Shown one piece after another: positions 53,782 through 56,546 of a stretch of DNA of 64,000 bases. The notes beneath the pieces were generated by a model, which worked only from the letters and a program-made list of their open reading frames with translations, was not told the origin of the DNA and did no database searches. Every line of letters starts with the position of its first letter. Position 1 is the stretch's first letter. The position numbers and the translations under genes are program-made. Origin of the DNA: Escarpia spicata (Eukaryota > Annelida > Polychaeta > Sabellida > Siboglinidae); assembly GCA_963995525.1 (NCBI GenBank), contig OZ023210.1, positions 479,501 through 543,500 on the forward strand, in the 5' to 3' direction.

Positions 53782-55703
53782 TTACGGCTTCTCTGTCATC
53801 TTCAGAAGAATCAAACTCATCAGAATAGTCGTCCTGGTGCAAACATGATCGCGGTTAGTAAGGTTAACAGAAACTGGGGTGACATGAGCAGTAACAAATA
53901 GAGTTAAAGTTATGTAAGTAACAGTCAATTCTCATACGATGATACATCTATATATATATATATTAACTAATTAATTATTTAGTTGATTCAATAGTATGTA
54001 CACAAGTTTTTATTGCATCAAACAAAATACAGCCAGAACGTTTATGCGAAAATGGGCATGTTGGCTATGTTTATTTACAAACATACTTCATGGCAATTAA
54101 ATGAAATATACATGTAAAACATGTAAAACATGTAAACCATGTAAACCATGTAAACCATGTAAACATGTAAAACACGTAAAACATGTAAAATATGATTTCG
54201 TGAGAGAAGACATAGTTCACAAATTATGTTATAACACCAGGCCTCGACATTAACACTGGCCTGCTGGCCCGGCGCCTTTTTTGAGGCCGTCGGGCCAGTT
54301 CGGGCCACCAGTTTTCATATTGTTCTGGCCCGCCGGACCACTGGTTTCAATCCGATTGATATTTAAATCAATGTTTGTTTTGTTACATAATTAAATAACG
54401 ACAACTAAAACTCAACCATGTGTATACGATGACGTATGCACTGCCAAATTCATTTGTATCCGCCCGCGTGATTGATAAATGACGGAGGTCATTAATTATT
54501 CACCCAATAAGTGGTTTTGTTACATGTTGGCTACGGCAGGCTATCTCAACTGTCATCTGCATAGTAAAACGCTAGTGCATATAATATTCCATAATGGAAA
54601 GGCATCAATGTAATTTGTTATACTGTCAAACATATGACAGCATTGCTAAAGTCAAGACCATGGCTGCAGCAGTGGACCTTGTAATACAGCTGTGCCTTGG
54701 CGGAACGAGAGCAAGGACTCTGGACAGCATTCACATTATCGCACGCTCACGCGTTGTTTACATCAGCATCGATCATCGCCAGTCATAATGATAACGTGAT
54801 ACACATGATATCGGCATTCAGATGCACATTTATCATGGTATAATCTGCCTGATCCTGGCATTAGCCAAAACAAAGAAATGCTTTTGGTGTGCTGAGGACA
54901 GCCAACTAAAGTATCATGCCCCGAGCTGAAAATAAGGTTGTAACATCTCAGATTCTGCATCGCTATCTTAATTTCGTAAACGATGTGCACAAATAAGTAA
55001 CCTTTCAAATCTACTGGTCCCCTGGGCCAGTGGATACATACCTTAATGTCAAGGCCTGAACACTGTCATATACATCCCCCAATGAGAAACTACATGGTGA
55101 TATTGAGGATTTGAGAATTATGACATTATTTGTGAGGGTGACAGGTGTTGGAACATTACTAAAATGAAAAAAACATACACATGTATTTTGTTTCTATAAT
55201 CATTTTTTATCAAATAGACATCTACAACTGTATTACATTACAAGTTATTTGAAAAAAATTAACCTTATATAAAATGTATTTTAAAATATGACTTTTCTGT
55301 TTTTGTGATAAAAACAGGACCATGATCACAGAATGTGCAATATAACAGTTGATTATAGTCAACATTGTTAAAAACATACATTTACTCACATAGGTCAATT
55401 ATCAACAATTTAATCTGCCACAGCACATTTCTTAGCACATTACTCCACTGCCGCCAGTAATGTATGATTACGTGAATGGTTCTGTGGTGTGTGTGCACAG
55501 TGCTTGTTGGAAATGTTTATAAACTCATGTCACCGGTGTCATGTGTAGATGCAGGTTAAAAAGAGCAGTCACACTCTGGTTTGGTATCATAGGCTTGATA
55601 CAATACATAAATTAGGCCATACTAAAGGTCTAAAGTCTATGAAATAGTAGTGTCACTCTGTGTGCAGTAAGGGCTTATTATACATTACCTCTTTGTCCGC
55701 CAT
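3475..55703 (-). CDS. IQCE: IQ motif-containing protein E (IQCE) orthologue, whole gene of 25 coding exons
   Basis: Split gene read on the minus strand; the exons listed separately join in phase to about 729 residues, close to the roughly 700 of vertebrate IQCE as I remember it. Order: acidic N-terminus (1-21), basic linker (22-78), conserved N-terminal block (80-150), coiled coil (about 160-485) with [37 protein letters not shown] and [10 protein letters not shown], five IQ-like motifs (about 505-682), acidic SDDSDD tail. Known for the family: IQCE and EFCAB7 anchor EVC-EVC2 in the EvC zone near the base of primary cilia and support Hedgehog signalling. No signal peptide or membrane segment is seen. 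Introns are mostly minisatellite. Identity is recognised by eye, without alignment. The least certain parts are the start exon, the donor after exon 21 and the first microexon at 10.5 kb. Confidence 0.88.
3760..4372. repeat. Imperfect purine-rich array (AAGACAGAGGTCGCC type)
   Basis: Degenerate 15-18-bp units around caagacagaggtc in the last IQCE intron. Open frames on both strands are repeat artefacts. Confidence 0.85.
4405..9880. repeat. Giant minisatellite, 39-bp unit, about 140 copies
   Basis: Core acatgtctctttattctact followed by gtaatcccacagtcaac. The unit is 13 codons, so two plus-strand frames stay open for hundreds of codons ([13 protein letters not shown] and [13 protein letters not shown]). 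Units lacking two or three bases reset the frame. Higher-order copies: a block near 5801 recurs near 6577, and one near 8201 recurs near 9201. Lies in the last IQCE intron. Confidence 0.95.
9895..10463. other. AT-rich intron sequence
   Basis: No repeats or exon recognised. A 64-codon plus-strand frame at 10040-10234 has a hydrophobic start but no supporting context. Confidence 0.45.
10464..10495 (-). CDS. IQCE: IQCE exon 24, candidate 32-nt microexon
   Basis: Strong acceptor CTTGTCTCTTGCAG and strong donor GTAAGTG around 32 nt. Read in phase 1 it gives [10 protein letters not shown] and ends in phase 0, which the final exon requires. Supported by splice signals and phase; no family motif is recognisable. 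Confidence 0.5.
10535..10557 (-). CDS. IQCE: IQCE exon 23, candidate 23-nt microexon
   Basis: Encodes FCCEDVT between CCACCAG and donor GTAGGG. The acceptor 10 nt further upstream (GTCTGCGTCAG) is stronger but gives the wrong phase after exon 22. The 23-nt form restores phase and makes the total CDS divisible by three. It may instead stand for another exon that I have not found. Confidence 0.35.
10783..11409. repeat. 32-bp minisatellite, left part
   Basis: Core gatacacctttgtttagaca then atacctcactat, about 19 copies drifting to ctccccat variants. Interrupted at 11409 by a LINE; the same units resume at 14674-14775. Confidence 0.9.
11410..14673 (-). mobile_element. CR1/jockey-like non-LTR retrotransposon, 5'-truncated, split by a Tigger element
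   Basis: Minus-strand RT remnants: [18 protein letters not shown] and [14 protein letters not shown] at 13779-14141, then beyond the insert [13 protein letters not shown] and [19 protein letters not shown] at 12308-12480. At 11500-12300 degenerate C-terminal matter such as [12 protein letters not shown] can be read through stops. The 3' tail (11410-11445) is a run of TTGTTAAATC-like repeats, as is usual for CR1-type elements. Inserted in the 32-bp minisatellite. Stops and frameshifts show it is dead. Confidence 0.82.
12478..13712 (+). mobile_element. Tigger/pogo-like DNA transposon, degenerate
   Basis: 1235 bp flanked by TA on both sides. Terminal inverted repeats CAATCATGTCTCGTTTATC and CAGACATGTCTCGTTTATC (the second read on the minus strand). 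Inside, 13011-13208 encodes an acidic tail ([11 protein letters not shown]) like the C-terminus of Tigger transposases; the catalytic part is not intact. It interrupts the RT frame of the surrounding LINE, so it is younger than the LINE. Confidence 0.8.
14674..14775. repeat. 32-bp minisatellite, right part after LINE insertion
   Basis: Three units of the gatacacttttgtttaga type, continuing the array broken at 11409. Confidence 0.85.
14911..15012 (-). CDS. IQCE: IQCE exon 22, fifth IQ motif
   Basis: 102 nt, phase 2 to phase 2, acceptor ACTTTTTCAG, donor GTAACT. Encodes [20 protein letters not shown] then [31 protein letters not shown] matches the last IQ of vertebrate IQCE (VIIQSALRAHLARARH). 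It is too short for a conventional ORF screen and was found by its motif. Confidence 0.8.
15066..16965. repeat. Minisatellite, 49-bp unit, about 39 copies
   Basis: Core gtaacaggagattgcatcag then ttcacaaagtcacttagaac. Starts about 54 nt upstream of the exon 22 acceptor. Multi-unit blocks recur (for example 15460-15830 and 16080-16440), showing higher-order duplication. Confidence 0.93.
16970..17270. other. Unassigned intron sequence
   Basis: AT-rich, no repeat or exon seen. Confidence 0.45.
17277..17620. repeat. Short minisatellite, 40-bp unit
   Basis: About eight copies with core ctacattgtttgttttaacc then tggtttctctgtacagaca; the right half is degenerate. Confidence 0.85.
17876..19757. repeat. 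17-bp minisatellite, about 110 copies
   Basis: Unit acaccagacacacaaca with interspersed acaacaacactagacacacagc variants that recur as higher-order blocks. Strong C/A versus G/T strand asymmetry. All long frames here on both strands are artefacts. Confidence 0.95.
19758..20687. other. Unassigned intron sequence
   Basis: Mixed-composition DNA. No exon with supporting splice sites and no recognisable transposon found. Confidence 0.45.
20688..21300. repeat. 38-bp minisatellite abutting exon 21 donor
   Basis: About 16 near-perfect copies, core ccagtgactaccaccactac then tatctacggccacgccac. On the coding strand each unit contains CACTGG-GTGGCGTGG, like the putative exon 21 donor CACAGC-GTGGCGTGG. 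Confidence 0.94.
21297..21463 (-). CDS. IQCE: IQCE exon 21, fourth IQ motif
   Basis: Phase 0 in; acceptor TTTGCCACCAG. Encodes [73 protein letters not shown] matches the family's AAVVLQAAFRGHLTRTK. The donor is uncertain: GC-GTGGCG at 21296 continues into exon 22 in phase 2 and recurs in each unit of the adjoining 38-bp array, while CAG-GTTGGA at 21311 gives the same phase. Without splicing the frame stops at 21278. Confidence 0.8.
21560..22066. repeat. 26-bp minisatellite
   Basis: About 19 copies with core acgatacatgagttacagtg plus acattg/acactg. Begins roughly 100 nt upstream of the exon 21 acceptor. Confidence 0.92.
22441..23212. repeat. Cacacatacatgtacacagg array
   Basis: Compound array of alternating purine-pyrimidine units (core cacacatacatgtacacagg, variants with cgcgggc). 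All frames on both strands are open over 164-312 codons purely from composition. Potential Z-DNA. Confidence 0.93.
23425..23905. repeat. Trinucleotide-rich array (AGTACCACCAACTACT)
   Basis: Units of about 20 bp (agtaccaccaactactggca) passing into a longer block containing agtagtagtatcagcaagta repeated four times. Confidence 0.88.
23964..24117. mobile_element. Small MITE with GGGGCCGGTTTC-type ends
   Basis: Left end GGGGCCGGTTTCCTGAAGC; right end GCTTCATGACACCAGCCCC reads as its approximate inverted repeat. About 154 bp with no coding capacity. A clean target duplication is not visible. Confidence 0.6.
24130..24925. repeat. Minisatellite, about 68-bp unit
   Basis: About 11 copies containing gacctgcactgtgtgacctg and tatgacgtgtactctgt. 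Ends about 60 nt beyond the exon 20 donor. Confidence 0.9.
24990..25082 (-). CDS. IQCE: IQCE exon 20, third IQ-like motif (duplicated exon copy 2)
   Basis: 93 nt, phase 0 to phase 0, acceptor CATGGCAACAG, donor GTTTGT (weak). Encodes [20 protein letters not shown] then [11 protein letters not shown]. Parallels exon 19 along its whole length, but the IQ glutamine is a glutamate (RIEHGW), so calmodulin/EF-hand binding may be weaker (inference). Confidence 0.74.
25083..25680. other. Unassigned intron sequence
   Basis: AT-rich, with a short CATGCACACG-type stretch near 25475-25535. No exon recognised. Confidence 0.4.
25690..27225. repeat. Purine-rich array (GGAGACAGT type), about 1.5 kb
   Basis: Core acagtggagagacagtggag with a regular block containing accatggagacagaagaggg. 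Nearly all A/G/T on plus, so the IQCE transcript here is a long C/U-rich tract. A minus-strand frame of 527 codons ([14 protein letters not shown]) is a composition artefact. Confidence 0.93.
27455..27975. repeat. Minisatellite, about 23-bp unit
   Basis: About 22 variable copies of gtgtgacatacatgtgcagt. Lies just downstream, in transcript order, of the decayed IQ exon. Confidence 0.88.
28019..28078 (-). pseudogene. Decayed third copy of the duplicated IQ exon
   Basis: Downstream of the same CATGGCAACAG acceptor flank, the copy starts AKRVKD like exon 20. It is 60 bp long instead of 93, has an in-frame TGA after 11 codons, and ends CCAGTGAC followed by AT where exons 19 and 20 have GT. Acceptor kept, coding and donor lost: a dead exon. 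Confidence 0.72.
28405..28640. repeat. GT-rich tract and 33-bp units
   Basis: TGCG/TGTG run followed by four to five units with tgctgtagttataagcaccc. Sits about 80 nt past the exon 19 donor. Confidence 0.8.
28720..28812 (-). CDS. IQCE: IQCE exon 19, second IQ motif (duplicated exon copy 1)
   Basis: 93 nt, 31 codons, phase 0 to phase 0, acceptor CATGACAACAG, donor GTAGGT. Encodes [20 protein letters not shown] then [25 protein letters not shown] is a clear IQ motif. Same length, frame and flank as exon 20, so the two are tandem exon duplicates. Confidence 0.78.
28915..29986. repeat. 31-bp minisatellite abutting exon 18 donor
   Basis: About 34 copies, core ccacccacctcctccaccca then agtattagact. 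On the coding strand each unit reads GGAGGAG-GTGGGTGGAG, copying the exon 18 donor. The RNA is G-rich with repeated GG/GGG runs. Confidence 0.94.
29987..30119 (-). CDS. IQCE: IQCE exon 18, first IQ-like motif
   Basis: 133 nt, phase 2 in, phase 0 out, acceptor TGCTGCAG, donor GTGGGT. Encodes [20 protein letters not shown] then [39 protein letters not shown] is an IQ motif (Ile-Gln with downstream basic residues), comparable to the family's AAARVLQAQWKVYKHKK. The donor GAGGAG-GTGGGT is the first of many copies in the 31-bp array. Confidence 0.84.
30372..30663. repeat. 35-bp minisatellite abutting exon 17 donor
   Basis: About eight copies of gacactaaatacacctgtct then taatgacactatact. Coding-strand units contain GACAG-GTGTATTTAG, matching the exon 17 end GACCAG-GTATATTTAG. 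Confidence 0.92.
30664..30798 (-). CDS. IQCE: IQCE exon 17, end of coiled coil and basic region
   Basis: 135 nt, phase 2 to phase 2, acceptor TGCTGCAG, donor GTATAT. Encodes [59 protein letters not shown] is a basic Ser/Thr/Pro stretch that could be phosphorylated (inference). The exon end and donor match the 35-bp repeat unit of the following intron. Confidence 0.84.
30836..30944. repeat. 18-bp minisatellite filling intron 16
   Basis: Six copies of ctgacacacagacacgca in a 146-bp intron, running up to the exon 16 donor (GTATGTGTCTGTGTGTCAG). Confidence 0.93.
30945..31098 (-). CDS. IQCE: IQCE exon 16, coiled coil
   Basis: 154 nt, phase 1 in, phase 2 out, acceptor CTGTTGTAG, donor GTATGT. Encodes [20 protein letters not shown], then [30 protein letters not shown]. 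Heptad-like charged coiled coil. The donor passes directly into an 18-bp GTGTGTCAGTGC-type array; the intron is only 146 bp long. Confidence 0.84.
31099..31690. other. Intron 16 acceptor side, short duplications
   Basis: A 63-bp block around ccaactcatgggccattgag is present twice (31110-31230), and aggtaaaggttaaagcg occurs twice near 31335-31385. The remainder is unassigned. Confidence 0.55.
31690..33450. repeat. 39-bp minisatellite next to exon 15 donor
   Basis: About 45 copies with core ctctataaggctgtctactc then tacgatagaggtgagttga. The last unit stops about 10 nt from the exon 15 donor. Confidence 0.94.
33461..33533 (-). CDS. IQCE: IQCE exon 15
   Basis: 73 nt, phase 0 in, phase 1 out. Encodes [20 protein letters not shown] then REKE. 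Acceptor TTGTCCTCAG is good; donor GTTCGT is weak. Kept because its phases connect exons 14 and 16 and the HRRREKE end suits the family's basic region. A 39-bp array begins about 10 nt past the donor. Confidence 0.62.
33700..33830. repeat. GGGA/GAGACA purine tract
   Basis: (GGGA)n with GGCA interruptions, then GAGAGACA units. On the coding strand it is a pyrimidine tract about 25-150 nt past the exon 14 donor. Confidence 0.85.
33856..33914 (-). CDS. IQCE: IQCE exon 14, coiled coil
   Basis: 59 nt, phase 1 in, phase 0 out, acceptor GTGTTTCAG, donor GTGAGG. Encodes (K)[19 protein letters not shown]; the family has EWSKPRLLRRIVELEKKL here. An earlier AG acceptor would bring in a stop codon in the required phase. 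Confidence 0.8.
34098..34282. repeat. (TA)n/(TATG)n microsatellite
   Basis: About 185 bp of alternating TA with TATG interruptions; prone to cruciform formation. Peptides translated from it are artefacts. Confidence 0.9.
34630..34787 (-). CDS. IQCE: IQCE exon 13, coiled coil
   Basis: 158 nt, phase 2 in, phase 1 out, acceptor CTGTTAG, donor GTGAGA. Encodes [20 protein letters not shown] and continues [44 protein letters not shown] parallels the family's TEENQSLKEDLD. The acceptor is the end unit of a minisatellite, and the first exon bases AGGTGA recur in the units. Confidence 0.86.
34780..35505. repeat. Minisatellite abutting exon 13 acceptor
   Basis: About 30 variable copies of cacctctaacacaacacctc with a ccatgt spacer. 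Coding-strand units contain GTGTTAG-AGGTGA; the exon 13 acceptor is CTGTTAG-AGGTGA, so the array extends through the splice site into the first exon bases. Confidence 0.92.
35555..35855. repeat. 23-bp minisatellite including exon 12 end
   Basis: About 13 copies of cttgtggctgttgtttacac plus cta. On the coding strand each unit reads AACAGCCACAA-GTAGGTG, identical to the exon 12 end and donor; the last codons of exon 12 are repeat sequence. Confidence 0.93.
35844..35963 (-). CDS. IQCE: IQCE exon 12, [10 protein letters not shown] coiled coil
   Basis: 120 nt, phase 2 to phase 2, acceptor TGACTGCAG, donor GTAGGT. Encodes [20 protein letters not shown] followed by [10 protein letters not shown] and LKNSTSNSH. 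Strong match to the family's KLQTDMKTTNLEEM and YYEEVHRLQ. The last 12 nt of the exon are shared with the 23-bp repeat unit of the next intron. Confidence 0.9.
35964..36215. other. Intron 11 acceptor-side sequence
   Basis: Contains a short GTGTGCATGC stretch; otherwise unassigned AT-rich sequence. Confidence 0.4.
36215..37215. repeat. 20-bp minisatellite made of 5' splice-site copies
   Basis: About 50 copies of gacatcaactcctacctgat. On the coding strand each unit is GTAGGAGTTGATGTCATCAG, so every junction reads TCAG-GTAGGAG, the exon 11 donor. A block around 36560-36780 is repeated at 36960-37140. Confidence 0.95.
37216..37286 (-). CDS. IQCE: IQCE exon 11, coiled coil
   Basis: 71 nt, phase 0 in, phase 2 out. 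Encodes [20 protein letters not shown] then AAF, matching the family's INGLKQRILKLEQQCKEKD. Acceptor CATCTGCAG. The donor TTCAG-GTAGGAG is the first of dozens of near-identical copies in the adjoining 20-bp array. Confidence 0.9.
37545..37690. repeat. 30-bp minisatellite in intron 10
   Basis: Five copies of atggatttgtgtggatagac then atggatgggc, about 31 nt past the exon 10 donor. Confidence 0.9.
37721..37771 (-). CDS. IQCE: IQCE exon 10, coiled coil
   Basis: 51 nt, phase 0 to phase 0, encoding [17 protein letters not shown]. Compare the family's VRTLAEKRPDAS. Acceptor TGCCTCTAG, donor GTGGGT. A 30-bp array begins about 31 nt into the following intron. Confidence 0.86.
37945..38265. repeat. 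CCAGACCAGA low-complexity array
   Basis: Degenerate 5-10-bp units (ccagaccaga, cctgaccaga) in intron 9. Confidence 0.9.
38563..38598 (-). CDS. IQCE: IQCE exon 9, IEQLLDPS microexon
   Basis: 36 nt, phase 0 to phase 0, encoding [12 protein letters not shown]. Matches vertebrate [13 protein letters not shown] almost residue for residue. Donor GTGAGA, acceptor CTGTTTAG. The acceptor is the terminal, altered copy of a 42-bp repeat unit. Confidence 0.88.
38600..39236. repeat. 42-bp minisatellite abutting exon 9 acceptor
   Basis: About 15 copies of accagtgcagtcaactctac then attctacttcaacaactcacag. Coding-strand units read GCACTGGTCTGTGAG; the exon 9 acceptor is GCACTGGTCTGTTTAG, so the acceptor is the terminal unit. 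Confidence 0.93.
39405..40015. repeat. 39-bp minisatellite in intron 8
   Basis: About 15 copies of cataacataaccagactgac then ataacccaccatagacaac. A roughly 190-bp multi-unit block is repeated (39585-39770 and 39775-39960). Confidence 0.93.
40115..40735. repeat. 39-bp minisatellite next to exon 8 donor
   Basis: About 15 copies of atgatcctgtctctcaatag then atctgtcctgagatcccac; reaches within about 10-25 nt of the exon 8 donor. Both strands are open in frame because the unit is 13 codons. Confidence 0.93.
40751..40828 (-). CDS. IQCE: IQCE exon 8, coiled coil with RLEEEN
   Basis: 78 nt, phase 0 to phase 0, acceptor CTGCCCAG, donor GTAAGT. Encodes [15 protein letters not shown], then [11 protein letters not shown], matching the family segment LRRLEEENSRK. 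A 39-bp array starts a few bases past the donor and a 22-bp array lies about 30 nt before the acceptor. Confidence 0.88.
40860..41325. repeat. 22-bp minisatellite before exon 8
   Basis: About 22 copies of gttacacagttaacacatcc plus at; begins about 30 nt upstream of the exon 8 acceptor. Confidence 0.92.
41580..41653 (-). CDS. IQCE: IQCE exon 7, [14 protein letters not shown] motif
   Basis: 74 nt, phase 1 in, phase 0 out, donor GTAAGG. Encodes [20 protein letters not shown] and then LALKK. This is one of the clearest family matches (vertebrate TPVYREKEDMYDEIIELKK) and opens the coiled coil. The acceptor closes a 21-bp tandem array. Confidence 0.9.
41654..41845. repeat. 21-bp minisatellite abutting exon 7 acceptor
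   Basis: Nine copies of acataagtcacaagagtcaa plus g. The coding-strand unit GACTCTTGTGACTTATGTCT continues straight into TTGCAG, the exon 7 acceptor. Confidence 0.93.
41882..42400. mobile_element. hAT-like element remnant
   Basis: Starts CAGTGGTGTCATGTAATGAA, a hAT-type end, with many subterminal aagtacttttac repeats. The expected inverted right end is not found, so it is probably truncated. Confidence 0.5.
42410..42939. repeat. 34-bp minisatellite, left part
   Basis: Copies of ttcagacctagtcacaagga then cctatgtacctgtg; split from its right part (45190-46510) by a hAT element. Confidence 0.92.
42940..45189. mobile_element. hAT superfamily DNA transposon, non-autonomous, 2.25 kb
   Basis: Ends CAGACATGGGGTCAAATACA and its inverted copy (reading TGTATTTGACCCCATGTCTG with one or two differences), flanked on both sides by the perfect 8-bp duplication GTGTTCAG (42932-42939 and 45190-45197). 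Subterminal AAATACTTT repeats at both ends are typical of hAT. No transposase recognised; a 64-codon frame at 44588-44782 is of unknown meaning. Sits inside the 34-bp array. Confidence 0.9.
45190..46507. repeat. 34-bp minisatellite abutting exon 6 donor, right part
   Basis: About 38 copies of ttcagacctagtcacaagga then cctatgtagctgtg. On the coding strand many units read CTGAACACAG-GTACATAG; exon 6 ends CTGAACACACAG-GTATGTGG. A segment of about 336 bp is duplicated (around 45345 and 45681). Confidence 0.93.
46508..46723 (-). CDS. IQCE: IQCE exon 6, largest N-terminal exon
   Basis: 216 nt, phase 1 to phase 1, acceptor TTTGACAG, donor GTATGT. Residues about 80-150, starting [20 protein letters not shown] and ending RTRKTTEHT. 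The last codons (CTGAACACACAG) and the donor match the unit of the 34-bp array that fills the next intron, so the exon end is part of the repeat. Confidence 0.85.
46724..47033. other. Intron 5 donor-distal sequence
   Basis: AT-rich, no feature seen apart from the exon 6 acceptor region. Confidence 0.4.
47036..47194. mobile_element. Tigger/mariner-type MITE
   Basis: Ends CAGTGGAACCTC and, inverted, CAGTCGAACCAC, flanked by TA dinucleotides at 47034-47035 and 47195-47196; 159 bp with no coding capacity. Confidence 0.7.
47310..47895. repeat. 41-bp minisatellite, GC-rich
   Basis: About 14 near-perfect copies of gtgttaacacagcccacatg then tggccctccccagcctgccgg in intron 5. Confidence 0.94.
47896..48307. 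other. Unassigned intron sequence
   Basis: AT-rich, no repeat or further exon recognised upstream of the exon 5 donor. Confidence 0.4.
48308..48391 (-). CDS. IQCE: IQCE exon 5
   Basis: 84 nt, phase 1 to phase 1, acceptor TTCATTTCAG, donor GTGAGG. Encodes [19 protein letters not shown] followed by WLNSVKNA, comparable to the SLTPQKLWLGTAK region of vertebrate IQCE. A 48-bp minisatellite ends within the acceptor region. Confidence 0.78.
48395..48712. repeat. 48-bp minisatellite abutting exon 5 acceptor
   Basis: About six and a half copies of gctctaacaaactgtagctc then tatctttgttgttgttacaac. The coding-strand unit GTTAGAGCCCTGTATGTTGT matches the acceptor region GTTAGAGCCATGTTCGTTGT of exon 5. 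Confidence 0.92.
48900..48938 (-). CDS. IQCE: IQCE exon 4, lysine-rich linker
   Basis: 39 nt, phase 1 to phase 1, acceptor TCCAACAG, donor GTGGGT. Encodes (S)[12 protein letters not shown]. It is very short, and its support comes from the splice sites and from the phase chain with exons 3 and 5. Confidence 0.65.
49105..49798. repeat. 21-bp minisatellite, left part
   Basis: About 33 copies of gtgcattgcattaaatgtag plus g in intron 3; interrupted by a LINE. Confidence 0.94.
49799..51440 (+). mobile_element. Non-LTR retrotransposon with endonuclease, RT core deleted
   Basis: Frames at 49801-50049 and 50077-50331 carry an AP-endonuclease-like domain ([10 protein letters not shown], then [17 protein letters not shown]). 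50391-51131 is the charged linker and the start of RT ([15 protein letters not shown]). From 51250 the sequence jumps to the C-terminal [20 protein letters not shown], so most of RT is missing. Resembles elements often annotated as craniofacial development protein 2-like. Inserted in the 21-bp array; broken by stops. Confidence 0.82.
51441..52558. repeat. 21-bp minisatellite, right part
   Basis: About 53 copies of gtattgcattaaatgtaggg, continuing the array of 49105-49798 beyond the LINE. Confidence 0.94.
52559..53155. other. Unassigned intron 3 sequence
   Basis: AT-rich, with no repeat or exon seen up to the exon 3 donor. Confidence 0.4.
53156..53204 (-). CDS. IQCE: IQCE exon 3, basic linker
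   Basis: Acceptor TTTTTACAG, donor GTAAGC; enters in phase 0 and leaves in phase 1. Encodes [16 protein letters not shown], a basic, proline-containing linker. Family members have a similar KPPPTSPKSP-like basic region here. Confidence 0.72.
53250..53305. repeat. 10-bp GAGCACACAC array
   Basis: Five to six copies about 50 nt upstream of the exon 3 acceptor. Confidence 0.85.
53306..53730. other. Unassigned AT-rich intron 2 sequence
   Basis: No repeat or coding signal. Confidence 0.4.
53735..53785. repeat. (CT)n microsatellite at exon 2 donor
   Basis: CCCTCC/CTCTCT tract. On the coding strand it starts two bases after the GTAAGT donor as (GA)n. Confidence 0.9.
53786..53833 (-). CDS. IQCE: IQCE exon 2, acidic N-terminus
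   Basis: 48 nt between a CACCAG acceptor and a GTAAGT donor, phase 0 at both ends, encoding [16 protein letters not shown]. An acidic stretch near the N-terminus also occurs in vertebrate IQCE (DDSLSAVTFDS-like). The donor runs straight into a (CT)n tract, which is (GA)n in the transcript. Confidence 0.72.
54108..54190. repeat. 10-bp CATGTAAAAC array
   Basis: Eight short copies, adjoining the left end of the hAT-like element. Confidence 0.85.
54238..55058. mobile_element. hAT-like non-autonomous element, 821 bp
   Basis: Ends CAGGCCTCGACATTAA and inverted CAGGCCTTGACATTAA, with GGGCCAG-type subterminal motifs. Flanked by AACAC on both sides; an 8-bp duplication expected for hAT is not visible. 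No transposase found. Confidence 0.72.
55059..55688. other. Intron 1 sequence
   Basis: AT-rich, no exon, repeat or element recognised before the exon 1 donor. Confidence 0.4.
55689..55703 (-). CDS. IQCE: IQCE exon 1 (start codon, MADKE)
   Basis: ATG GCG GAC AAA GAG followed by a GTAATG donor, ending in phase 0. It joins in phase to the acidic exon 2. The ATGGCGG context resembles the translation-initiator/YY1-type start of TATA-less promoters. The upstream frame stays open, so the exact start is an inference. An alternative start exon with the same phase lies at 60450-60470. Confidence 0.6.
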
Positions 55704-56420
55704 AATATGGTTCAACGGTGAACACTTCTGTGATGCACTTGTTTCTTCAACCGTGTATTTAAAGTTAATAACTGACACACTGCAACTTTGATTCTTACTA
55801 TAAAGGACACCGCTAACTGTCAACAAAATAAAATAACTCAAACTCAAGCCCCACGTCAACGGCTGCTTAAGCTAATGTAGGTGGCTGGGATTACAGCGTC
55901 TCTGCACTATACCACCCCTACTACGGATACGTTGTCAAAATCCTGACTAATGGCGTAATGCCAGTTATGTACTACGTAGATGTACACCGGGGTTAGTCTT
56001 GCACAATCCGAGGTCTTATCCGAGTTATGACTGGCGGATTGATCGGTAAGACTTCTGCCAGATTTGTTGCCGTCTATAGCGATTGCAGCGCCGAGGATAG
56101 ACGTGCACCGACAGAACTTGGACAGCACCCAAAACTTGCCGGAATCGGTCACAATTTGTTAAGCCAAAATGCTACAATCCAATTGCGGCAATACGGCCAT
56201 TTCTGTATAATCAGTAATAAAGATCCAATTGCTCCGTGCCGATTATTAAATTATCCTCCGATGTCATCGGTGCGTGCAGAAAGGGACTGAACTGCATGTA
56301 TCGAAAACAAAGCCATTCGCGTCGCTGTCTTGGTTGCGCAAATAAACATTCGCCATGTTGTTTCAAATCTCATTGGTTCTCGCGAGACAATGCGCCAATA
56401 TTTGTTTTTGTTTATTCACT
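55704..56420 (-). promoter_or_regulatory. Presumed 5' UTR and promoter region of IQCE
   Basis: Non-repetitive DNA upstream of the MADKE start, with scattered CpG-containing motifs (for example 55906-56290), no obvious TATA box near the start and no other convincing coding exon. It ends at the inverted-repeat sequence near 56418. Assigned by position. Confidence 0.35.
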
Positions 56421-56500
56421 AGGGGCGTATTTCTTTTGCAGTCCGCGGAGATGCCGGAAGCGGAGAAAGCGGAGAGGGTCAAATAGAATAGACTTCGGCG
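56418..56500. repeat. Inverted-repeat end, left copy
   Basis: GGGGCGTATTTCTTTTG followed by CGGAG-rich palindromic sequence. The inverse of this motif occurs at about 60670-60690. Either two copies of a MITE or the ends of one 4.3-kb unit. Confidence 0.5.
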
Positions 56501-56546
56501 CACATCGGAGATGATAGCAACCGCCTTGTTATCGCCCATAAACAAC

